In this document: piece after piece, positions 21,522 through 31,000 of the stretch | How the letters are laid out: each line of letters opens with the position of its first letter | Position numbering within the stretch: position 1 is the stretch's first letter | Origin: Planctomyces sp. | GTDB taxonomy: Bacteria; Planctomycetota; Planctomycetia; Planctomycetales; Planctomycetaceae | Length of the DNA: 35,707 bases | NCBI GenBank assembly: GCA_005798445.1 | Contig: SYJG01000135.1 | Span: 1-35,707, forward strand | Direction: 5' to 3' | Notes under the pieces: generated by a model | What the model was told of the DNA's origin: nothing | The model's database searches: none | Seen by the model: only the letters and a program-made list of their open reading frames with translations | Translations under genes and position numbers: made by a program

Positions 21522-21565
21522 AAAACGCCGTGAGGCAGGTGCAATCGCCTGCCTCACGCCGTTTT
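21522..21565 (+). terminator. Strong hairpin terminator after the DUF1501 gene
   Basis: Arms 21522-21539 and 21548-21565 form an 18-bp stem with one mismatch and an 8-nt loop, flanked by AAAA and TTTT. It is 26 nt past the stop codon and ends the DUF1549/DUF1501 operon. The shape also fits the dispersed palindromes. Confidence 0.85.
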
Positions 21566-21823
21566 GAAAGGAGTCAGTGCGTCTCGGAAAAGTCCTCACA
21601 ATTCAGGACGAAGCGATGTGGCTGCCCCACAACACGACCGCACAATCTGCCCAAGAGGCGGCTGGATTTCGGTGAGCGGGCAGCACAGGACTGGCGAGTG
21701 GCGCGGCGAAATGCGACCTTAGTGTGCGGTGGCGGGTCCCCGCATTCGACAGTTTGACACACAGGCTGGGATGCTTGTGATCTCACAGCAGCACAGGGAC
21801 GTGCGCGAACATGGATTACTCAC
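21566..21823. other. Intergenic region before the 809-residue TPR gene
   Basis: These 258 bases follow a terminator and must hold the promoter for the downstream genes. A TTGACA at 21754-21759 is the only -35-like hexamer I see, and it lacks a good -10 at proper spacing. No repeat, RNA gene or promoter motif of the peptide-locus type was seen. Confidence 0.4.
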
Positions 21824-24253
21824 ATGCGAGCGTCTCGGATTGGTGCGGCGGTCATTTGTGGAGCGATTTCTTGTTGGTCGAGCGGCTTGGCCTGGAGCCA
21901 GGACGCGGCCAAGCCAGCGGACGCTCCCGCGCTCAAAGGCTCGATCGTTGAGGATCGGGCCGCCAAGAAGTTGGTCGAGGCCGGAGACGCCCGCTACGAA
22001 GCGGATGAAGTCGCAAAGGCGGTCGAGATTTGGCAGTCCGTGATTGAACGCTATCCCAAGAGCAAGGTGCGCTACGAGGCCTACATGCGGTTGGGGAATT
22101 TCTTTCTCCAGCGTGATCGGCAGTACGACAAAGCTCGCGCTCAGTTCGAGGCGGTCGCTGCGGAAGAGAACAAGGACGAGGAACAGCGAGCCGAGGCGAC
22201 TCTCAAAGCGGGGATCTGCTTTTACGAGGCTCGGAACTTCGGCAAATGCTTTCAGGTCATGCGCGATGTGATTGAGAAGTACCCCGTCAGCAAGCAGGTG
22301 AACGAGGCGTACTACTACATCGGTCTTGGCCACTTCCAACTCGGCCACTACAGCCGAGCAATTTCGGCTTTGGAAAAAGTCGGCACGACGTTGGCCAGTG
22401 AAGAAGGCAAAGTTGAAAAGTTGGAGGCTGGCAAGCGGCTCTTCGTAAAGATCGAAGATGCGGACCTGTCCGCGCTGGAGCCTGGTCAATCCATCAAGGT
22501 CGAATGCACCGCGACCAGCGGCGACAAGGAAATCGTTGAATGCTTCTCAGTCGGCCGCAACGTGCGGATTGCACTGGGGAGCTTGCTGACGAAGCTTGGC
22601 AAGCCGCAGTCGGGCAATGGGACGCTGGAACTGAAGGGAGACGACACCGTCGAGGTCTCGTACATCGACGAGCAAACGGCGGACAAGCAATTCAATCGCA
22701 AGCTGCTGCACAAGGTGACGGTGGTTGGCAACGGATTGCTGTCGATCACAGATGGAGCGTTCAAGGAGACGTTGCGCGGCGTGGTGCTCGGAAAGACGGT
22801 CAATCTGCAAGTCATCGACGCGGATCGTGATTTGACGGATGCGGCCGATGCGATCAAGGCAACCGTCGAAGTCGTCCGACCGAAGACCGATGACGAGATC
22901 GAGAACGAACTGGTCGAACTCAAGAAGTCCGGCAAGGCGGTTGCGACCGACGACGAAGGGGAACCAAAGATCGAGAAGTACAAGAAAGTGGATCGAGTCG
23001 AAGTCACGCTGACCGAAGTCAAAGTTGAGAATCAATTCGAGAAGAGACCCGCTGCCGACGACGCGACAGAAACCGCAAAGCCAACGGCATCGAATGCGGT
23101 TGCTCCGCCAAAAACGACAGAAGGTGCTCCGCCGACAAAGGGGGAAGCGAAGCCTGCTGATCCAGCCGCTCAACCCGCAGCGAAGCCGGTCGAAGACAAC
23201 TCGATTCACTCAGGAGTCTTTCGAGTGACTGTCGCGCTGGTGAAAGCGGATGAAGTCGTTTCGACCGACGAGATCTTGCAAGCGCTGCCGGGCGACTTCG
23301 TCAGGCTGACCTACGCCGATGCGAAGAACACGACACCGGAGGTTCGGACGGTCACGTTCGACGCCAAGGCGATTGAAGGAAACCTCGGTGGTGTGCGAGT
23401 CACGAAGGCGTTGATCTCAGACCGCGAATTGCGAGTGCAGACGCAGCTCAAGACGGCACACGCGCTGACCAACATCGGGAACCGCTACAAAGAATTCGGT
23501 CTGAAGAAAAACGCCGATGCCAAGTACGAGCAGGCGCTCGATCTGTGTGACGAGATCATGTCCGAGGCGACGAAGCTCGGCGGCAAGTTGCTCGAAGAAA
23601 CCTACGTTCAGCTTTGGAAGATCTACTACGAGATGGACAAGCTGGAGCTCGCCGCCGCGATGGCCGAGCGATTGCAACGAGATTTCCCCAACAGCGGTTT
23701 CGTCGATGACGCGCTGTTGCAACTGGCCGACGTCGCTCTCAAGCAGAGCAACTTCAACCGTGCGATTGGTGTCTATCAGCGGTTGGTCAACATGCAGACC
23801 AGCCAGCTTCGCGGCGAGGCTCAGTTCGGCATCGCTCAGTGTTACGACAAGATGGCCGATCAACAGCCGAACGATGCGGCGAAAGCGCAACTCTTCGACC
23901 GCGCGTTTCAGGAATACAAGAAGGTCTTCGACAACTTCCCGGAGAGTGGCCGAGTCGGCGAGGCGGTTGCTCAGATGGCGAACTACTACTACCGCCAGAA
24001 GGACTACGCCCGCGCCGTCGACATCTTCGAGACCGTCCTGGAAAACCATCCCGACGCGAAGTTTCTCGACGTGATCCTGTTCAACTACGGCCGCTGTCTC
24101 TACCGCATGGACCGGAAGGCGGAGGCTCGTAAACGCTTCGATCAGCTGATTGGTGATTACCCGGAAAGCCCGCTTGCCGGCGATGCCAAGAAGATTTCCG
24201 AAGCCCTCAACAAGGCGGAACGTCAGAACGCGGCGGCACCGAAGGAGAATTGA
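21824..24253 (+). CDS. Exported TPR protein with D-x-D-x-D beta module
   Basis: An 809-residue protein with a signal peptide (about 1-25, ending near GLAWSQ). TPR-like helices (about 45-190: AVEIWQSVIERYPKSKVRYE, ARAQFEAVAAEEN, YYYIGLGHFQLGHYSRAI) resemble YbgF/BamD-type envelope proteins. The middle (about 205-540) is beta-rich and carries VKIEDADLSALEPGQ and VIDADRDLTDAADAIKATV, a Pro/Ala/Lys-rich linker (about 410-460) and HSGVFRVTV. More TPRs follow (about 545-800: IYYEMDKLELAAAMAERLQ, VYQRLVNMQTSQLRGEAQFG, RAVDIFETVLENHPDAKF). The architecture (TPR, beta modules, TPR) is a short version of the 2669-residue protein at 25001-33010. The ATG at 21824 lacks a clear Shine-Dalgarno. It probably works in the periplasm with the ExbB/ExbD genes downstream; substrate unknown. 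Confidence 0.85.
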   Translation: MRASRIGAAVICGAISCWSSGLAWSQDAAKPADAPALKGSIVEDRAAKKLVEAGDARYEADEVAKAVEIWQSVIERYPKSKVRYEAYMRLGNFFLQRDRQYDKARAQFEAVAAEENKDEEQRAEATLKAGICFYEARNFGKCFQVMRDVIEKYPVSKQVNEAYYYIGLGHFQLGHYSRAISALEKVGTTLASEEGKVEKLEAGKRLFVKIEDADLSALEPGQSIKVECTATSGDKEIVECFSVGRNVRIALGSLLTKLGKPQSGNGTLELKGDDTVEVSYIDEQTADKQFNRKLLHKVTVVGNGLLSITDGAFKETLRGVVLGKTVNLQVIDADRDLTDAADAIKATVEVVRPKTDDEIENELVELKKSGKAVATDDEGEPKIEKYKKVDRVEVTLTEVKVENQFEKRPAADDATETAKPTASNAVAPPKTTEGAPPTKGEAKPADPAAQPAAKPVEDNSIHSGVFRVTVALVKADEVVSTDEILQALPGDFVRLTYADAKNTTPEVRTVTFDAKAIEGNLGGVRVTKALISDRELRVQTQLKTAHALTNIGNRYKEFGLKKNADAKYEQALDLCDEIMSEATKLGGKLLEETYVQLWKIYYEMDKLELAAAMAERLQRDFPNSGFVDDALLQLADVALKQSNFNRAIGVYQRLVNMQTSQLRGEAQFGIAQCYDKMADQQPNDAAKAQLFDRAFQEYKKVFDNFPESGRVGEAVAQMANYYYRQKDYARAVDIFETVLENHPDAKFLDVILFNYGRCLYRMDRKAEARKRFDQLIGDYPESPLAGDAKKISEALNKAERQNAAAPKEN

Positions 24254-24254
24254 A

Positions 24255-24488
24255 ATGGAAGCGGTAGGTGAATTGACCGACGTGACCGACTCCGAACGCC
24301 GCGAGTGGTTGGCGGAGTTTGAGGCGATGGCTCGTCGGCCTTTGGTGACGCGAGTGCGGTACGGTTTCATCCACACGGATAAGCCGGTTTTGGATGATGC
24401 TCCGTCGCGGGTGTTCGACACGATGCAGCAATATCGAGAATGGTGTGAGAAGGAACTTCCGGTGTGGTTGGGTTATGGCCGCGTTTGA
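24255..24488 (+). CDS. Small conserved-looking protein, partner of the nucleotidyltransferase gene
   Basis: A 77-residue acidic protein, with ATG at 24255 1 nt after the previous stop. GAAGGAG (24241-24247) lies 7 nt upstream, which fixes this start over the longer frame from 24150. The visible sequence includes ERREWLAEFEAMARR, RYGFIHTDKPVLDDAPSR, FDTMQQYREWCEKELP and a final LGYGRV. No membrane segment or signal is seen. Its 3' end overlaps the next gene by 14 nt. I do not recognise a named family; the tight pairing suggests a two-gene module, perhaps of toxin-antitoxin type. Confidence 0.72.
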   Translation: MEAVGELTDVTDSERREWLAEFEAMARRPLVTRVRYGFIHTDKPVLDDAPSRVFDTMQQYREWCEKELPVWLGYGRV

Positions 24489-24954
24489 GTATCGACAAGC
24501 TGAAGAGATTCGTCAGACGTTTGCTCGATGGAACGTGCAGTATCTTTTCTTGGGGAAGTCAGCCGCGATCCTAATGGGGTTTCCCGACACGACACAGGAC
24601 GTGGACTTATTTCCGCAACGATCGACTGACAACGGAGACAAGTTGGTTAACGCCCTGTTGGAATTGGGGTTTCAACTGACGGATCGTGACAAGGATGGGA
24701 TACGGGCAGGAAAGGATTTTGTGCAACTGAAGAATGGACCGTTCGACGTCGACTTGATCTTCGCGCCGGACGGAATTGAACGATTTGAAGACGCTTGGAA
24801 GCGGCATTTGGAGATCGAAGGTTTTCCGCTCTGTCACCTGGACGACATCATCGCGAGCAAGCGAGCGGCCAATCGACGCAAGGACATTGAATCGCTGCCA
24901 AGGTTGGTTGCGTTTCGAGATTACTGGAAGCAGAAGCAGGCACAGCTCGATTGA
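24475..24954 (+). CDS. Nucleotidyltransferase-fold protein (MNT/AbiEii-like)
   Basis: A 159-residue protein. YLFLGKSAAILMGFPDTTQDVDLFP (residues about 22-46) fits the G-[GK]-x-A pattern followed by T-x-D-[VI]-D of polymerase-beta-like nucleotidyltransferases, with the two metal Asp in DVD. FDVDLIFAPDG (about 84-94) gives the third acidic strand. DDIIASKRAANRRKD matches the helix (IxxKxAAxRxKDxxDL) typical of the DUF6036/AbiEii-type group. The ATG at 24475 overlaps the small gene before it by 14 nt; upstream in-frame ATGs would make the overlap larger. Relatives act as toxins or antitoxins that transfer nucleotides to RNA or proteins. Lying between two large envelope-protein genes, it looks like an inserted module. 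Confidence 0.78.
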   Translation: MAAFEYRQAEEIRQTFARWNVQYLFLGKSAAILMGFPDTTQDVDLFPQRSTDNGDKLVNALLELGFQLTDRDKDGIRAGKDFVQLKNGPFDVDLIFAPDGIERFEDAWKRHLEIEGFPLCHLDDIIASKRAANRRKDIESLPRLVAFRDYWKQKQAQLD

Positions 24955-25000
24955 GTCGAGCGAGAGATTTTTGACGAACTTGAAGACAGGACTGAATCCG

Positions 25001-28000
25001 ATGCAACGAATCGCTTTGTTCGGACTGTTGTTGGTTTTCGTTGTCGTTCCCTCATCGCCCCTGTTCGCTCAACCGGCGAATGCGCCCGCGAAAGCTGCTG
25101 CGGAGGACTCCAAGCAGTTGGATGCGGTCTCGCAAGAGGCGGCGAAGCTGGAGGCGGACCTCAATAAGTTCAAGGACACGTCGCCGGAGGCGGCAGAGTT
25201 GTTGGTGAAGTTGACCGACCTCTACCACCTGCATGGCCGCGTGTTTGGATTGATTCGCGCGGGCCAACGGTTTTCGGCGGCGCATCCGGGTGATCTGCGG
25301 AATCAAGCGGTGATGCTCAAGTTGATTGACGGGTTGGAGGCGATGTCGCGGCACAAGGAGCTGACTGTTTCGATTCGGCAGTTCATTCAGAAGTACCCGA
25401 CGGCTCCGCAAAACGTGGAGTTGGAAGAGCGGTTGGCCAAGGCGCTCGACAAGTTGGGAGATCGAGCGAAGGCGGCCGAGACCTACCGGGCGATGTGGCA
25501 ACGGCAGCCCAACATGAATGGGCGGAAGTTTGGCGAGGCGGCGGTGACGCGGCTCAACAATGGGTCGCAGCAGGAGATCTTCGACGGCTGCGTGCTGGCT
25601 GAGGACATGCTCGACAAGCTGCCGGCGGGTGAGTTCACGAAGCTGTTGGCGGCGAACGCTCATTATCGCTGGCGGCAGTACGGGCAGTGGGCGAAGGCCA
25701 ATACGCTCGGAGCCAAGATGCTGGCGAAGGGGTTGCCGTACACGCCGGAAGAGACGCGCGAGTTGCAGCGGCTGACGGGTGAAAGCTTTGCGAATCTCGG
25801 TCAGTACGCGAATGCGGCCAATCATTTCCGACAGGCACGCGCGATTCGTGATGACTGGTCGGTCCTGAATGCGCTCATCAGCGCGATGTACTACTCACAG
25901 GCCAAGGCTGCGGAGTTCGAGCCGCTGGTCAACGAGTTCGATGCGAAGTATCCGGATCGCGAAGAGCGGTTCGAGAAGCGAGCTCTGCTGACGGTCGCGT
26001 TGATTCGGGACGGCGACAAGGCTCGCGCCCTGGAAATGATCAAGCCGATTCTGGCGATCAATCCGTATCATCACAACGTCGCGTCCGTGTTCGTGCAAAA
26101 CGCCGGGACGGAGCCGGCTCAGTTTCAAGCGGCCGAGGCGGTGCTCAAGGACGCTCTGGCCAAGAACCCGAAGTACAACGCCTACTACTTGCGACATTCG
26201 CTGGCCCTCGAAATCTATCGCGACCGGATGAAGGATGACGGGAAGTGCAAGGCGATGTGCCGCGAGTTCCTCGACCAAGTCCCCGGCAACGACGGGCATT
26301 CGTGGAACATTCTGTCGCACCTGCTGTTTCAGACGACGAACGACTCCGAGTTCCAGCAGGACGTGCAGCGGTATCTGGCCGCTCGCAAACGGAACCTGCA
26401 CATGACGACCTTCGGCTCGTACTTGCAGTCGTACATCGATCAGGCGAAGCCGAACAAAGAACTCAAGGACCGCGTGGCCTACGCGGTAGCCGAACTGAAG
26501 AAGCAGAACGACGATCCGTTGGTCGCGTTGTACTTGAAGTGGCAGCACAACATTTATCACGCGCCGGATGCACCGATTCGCGCGGCGTTACGGCAGACTC
26601 ATCTCGCCGCGCTGCCTGAGCCGATGTGGGAGCAGCTCATGGCGGAGGATGCCTACTACTACCGGCACATCCCGCCGCAGGTGAAGCAGCGTGAGGAATC
26701 GGCGCGAACGTACTTGCTGCTCGCGCAGCGGTTCCCGAAGAATCGGTATTACCTCGACGAGACGCTCGGTGCGGTCAGCGACTACGGGCCAATCGAAATC
26801 AGTAAGCAGATCTTCGATCTGTTCGTTGCTCAAGAGCCGTTGTTGAACAACACGGATCACTGGCGGCGGCTGTTCATCATTGCCGACCAGCACAAGGATC
26901 AGAGTCTCGCCAAGCGAGCTTTGGAATACGCTCAGAAATCGCAGGCGAAGTTCGGCAAGGACAGCGGATACGCCTCCGGCGGCATCGGCGATGCTTTGAC
27001 TCGTCATCAATTGCTGGCGGAAGCGACCGCGTACTACCAATTCGGACGTACTCACGATCGGCAATCAAGCGAGTCTTCCGAGTGCGCGGCGCGGCTGTTC
27101 GCGGCGCTGAAAACTCCCGACGAACGGATCGCATTCGCCAACGAGATGCTGCAAACCAACACTCCGTACAACACGCGATACGCGCAGTGGGCGGCATTGG
27201 CCTACATGGAAAAGGGAGACATCGACAGCGTCGAACGAGTCACTCGCGACGCGCTGACGAAGCAACAAGAGAAGACGTTCCTGGCGGCGAACTGGGATGC
27301 GACGGCGTGGTACAACCTCGTCTACGGCGTGCGCGTCCAGCCGGACAAAATGAAGGAGTTGCCTCCCGATAAAAAGCAGCGGATTTATGCCCTCGTGCGG
27401 GACGTGAGCTTCGATTGGGGTTCGTCGCAGGCTCAGATTTATCACCTCGAAGGACTGACTCCGGCCGAGTTGGCACAAGTGCCGCCGATCAAGCGATTGC
27501 TGATCATCGCCGACGCGACTCGCAAGTTGTACGCGGACTCGTACCGCTGGGACATGCTGATGCAGGTGGCTCAGCAAAAGGTGGCGGCCCAGGACTACAT
27601 CAGCGGAGCAACCCTGATCACGGGATTGCTCACGAACATTCCAAACGTCGACGAGCCGCGCAAGGCTGCGGCCCGCAACCTCGTCAGTCAGTGTTACACG
27701 CGGATCGGTGCGGTCGGGTTGACGATCGACGAGAAGTCGCCGATTGCTCCGCTGCTGCAGGCGGCGATGTATCTACGGCTCGGCGACGAGCGGCTGGCGA
27801 TTGAGGCTTACACGGCCAACAAAAAACTGTTCGATGATAATCGCGACGAAGTCCCCGTCGATCTGGTGATGTTCGTCTGCCAGAACCTGATGGCGGCGGG
27901 AGGCAACGAGAACTTCGAGAAGGTCGAAGACACGCTCCGCTCGTGGCTCATCAAGAACGACATGAGCACGACGTTCGACGCGGCGACGAAGGCGGGCGTG

Positions 28001-31000
28001 CAATTGCTGCTCTCCAAGAATTTCTACAACGCTCAGCGGTACGACGTCGCACGATCGGAATACACGACGGTCATCAATCGCTTCCCGAATACGTCGTACT
28101 CGACCGAAGCGGAGTTCGGCATCGGCGAGACGTTCATGGCTCAAAAGGTCTATGACCAGGCGGAAGCGGTCTTCGAGAAGCTGGCATCCAGCCGCGAGGC
28201 GGAAGTCGTCGTGCGTGCCGAGTTCCTGCGCGGAGTCCTCGCACATCGCCGCGGCGATCAGGACGAGGCGCGGCTCATCTTCCGCAACGTGCTCGATCGT
28301 GTGCCGAACATCGAATTGGCGAATCAAGCGTTGTTCAACCTCGCTGAAGTTTACGGCTCGGAAGAGCGGTACATGGATCAGCTCAATCTGCTGCGAACGG
28401 TCGGTCGACTCGGTCGATCCAGCAAGCGGTTCCACGCTCCGGGACAGTCAGTGTCGATCGTCGTGCAGGACAGCGATCTCGGCATCAGCCGCGGGCACAA
28501 CAAGATTCCGGTGATCGTGAAGACGATTCCTGGCGGTGATGAAGAGGTCGTCTATCTGACCAGCGGCGGAGCGGGCAAAGGCTTGTTCCGCGTCGATCTC
28601 GAAACGGCGCTCGGGCAGGTCAAGAAGCGGGACAAGGTGCTGCAGCTCACCGGCAAGGATCAAATCAAATGCGATTACCCGGATGAGTTCAAGAAAGAGT
28701 TCAAGAGCGTGCCGCTCTCCGACGTCGAGATCAAGATCGCGTCGAACGCCCGATTCGAAGTCGCCAGCCAGAAGATTGTCGATGAAAAGGAAGAGACGTT
28801 CTCGCAAAAGCTGGCTCGCGAGGAGCAAGAGCAGGACAACGAACGGAATCGCCGCACGCAAGTCCGTCCGAAGAATCAGGTCAAGCCGGGGAATCAAGTC
28901 TTCCTGAAAGTGACCGATCCGGATCGTGACCTGACCGACGAAGCGGACACCGTAATGGTTAAGCTGATCGCCGACAGCGGCGATCAAGTGCAAGTCCCGG
29001 TCAAAGAGACCGGACCACACACCGGCGTCTTCGAGGGTGTTGCTCAGACCGGCGAACTGCCGGCGGGGGCGCTCGCCAGCGACACGTCGATCGATCACAG
29101 CCCGCTGATGTCGATCGACAAGAAGAAGGAGTCGTACTGGCTCAGCGAACCGGACGGAGCGGTCCCCAAGCTGCTGACGATCGACATGAAAGATCTCAAT
29201 CCGGTCAATCGGGTGAAGATCTGGTCGCCGAAGCCGGAGACGCAGATTCCGATTCGGGGTGAGCTGCTCGGCAGCAACGACGGTGAGTTCTGGTTCCGAC
29301 TCGCGTCTCACCCGGAGCCGTTGAAGGCAGACAAACTGTTTGACGATTACAAGGCGATGCGTCGCCGCGTTTACGCCGGCAACTTCACCGGCTACACGAC
29401 CTGGGATCAGGTCAAGCAGCTCGCGAAGAGCAACAAGCCCAGCGAGGAAGAAGACGTCGCGAACGGCCTGACGTGGTCGCGAGCCGAAGACGCTGAGGAT
29501 TCCAAGAAGCCTTACGGAGTCATCTGGTACGGCAAGCTGGTGCAGCCGAAGTCCGGATCCGCCCGTATTCAAGTGCAAGGTGTGACGACGGCAATGGCGA
29601 TCGATGGCGTGCAGGAGATGCCGCTGGGGCCGGGGAATCGGACGGTCGATGTCTGGCTCGAAAAAGGTTTGCACGATGTAACGATCTTCGCCGCCGTCAA
29701 TCAGGCGACGCAGATTTCGCAGGCGATCTGGGCGCGATCCGATATCAACCGGCAGCTCGTTCAACTTGGCCCGTTCCTCAAGTCGGACTTCGATCTGGAA
29801 TTGGCAGAAGCCCGGGAGGTCGTTCAGGCCGCGGGACCGCCCGCCACGGAAATCGTGCTCGGCATCGACACGATCAAGCTCACCAAGAAGACGGAAGCGT
29901 TCGGAGTCATCAAGGAACGGAACCCGGCTCAAATTGGTTCTTGGGCGACACTCGAAGATTCGGCGATGTGGGAATTCGACGGTGCTCAACCGGGCGTCTA
30001 CGACGTCTTCCTCGAAGTGGCTCACGGCGGTGGCGGTGGTTCGACGTTTGATCTCGAATGCGCCGGCACGAAGCTGAAGGGGACTGTCCCGAACACCGGC
30101 AACTGGACCGTCGCGCAGCTCACGCGCTTCGGCACGATCATCGTCGAGAAAGCGGGCAAGCAGACGCTGTCGATCAAGCCAACCGCCATTGCTGGCGGCG
30201 GTCTGATGGAACTGCGATCCGCGAAGCTCGTCCCGGCGCTGGATGCTCGCGTCGTGCAGACGCCCGGTGCGTGGGAGTTCCGGTTCCCGTCGAATGATCT
30301 GCGGTATGTGCGGTTCAAGATCAACGAGTATCTCGGCGACGCGGTCGCGGTGAATCATGTCGAGATCGGTGGCCGAGGCATCGCGCATGCGAAAGTTGAA
30401 GCCGGGAAAGCGGCGGATGACACCGAGCGGCTTTACATCCCGACCGATTCCGACGTGTTGGAACTGGCGAACAACAACACGCTGGAGATTGCTGGTGGCG
30501 ACGTCGTCTCGGCCGGCTACACCGATGAGTTCACGCAGAACGAGAACTCGAACTCCGTGCTGCTCAGCGAAAAGCTGTTCGCGACGTACTTCAACGCGAC
30601 TGTCGGAGCGATCAATTACGACTTCATCCGGCTCGACAACGGGCAGGTGCAGAACATCGAGAAGACGGTCGTCCGTGTTGATCCGGGCGAGCGGTTCGTG
30701 GTGTCGATCACCGACTTCGATTTGGACACGACCGTTGGCCAGGACACGATGGAATTCGAGGTGTCGGTCAACGACGGCGAACCGATCAAGCTGTCGGCGA
30801 TCGAGCGTGAGCTGACTTTCAGCGGCACGTTCACGAAAGAGATCGACACGATGTTGGCAGGCACCTCCGACGCTGCCGCCGACAACAGCGATAGCAAACT
30901 GAAAGTCAAACCGGGGGATCGCATCGTCGTCCGCTACCTCGACGCCCAGAACACGTTCCCCGGCCACTCGGTCAAGCGTGAATCGGTCGTGTACGTCAAC

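Noticed and set aside
21754..21795. Sigma-70 promoter with TTGACA before the 809-residue TPR gene
   Set aside because: No acceptable -10 hexamer occurs 16-18 nt downstream, so a single hexamer is not enough.
24776..25000. 75-residue N-terminal extension of the giant protein
   Set aside because: It overlaps the nucleotidyltransferase gene in another frame and would hide the signal peptide that begins at the ATG at 25001.
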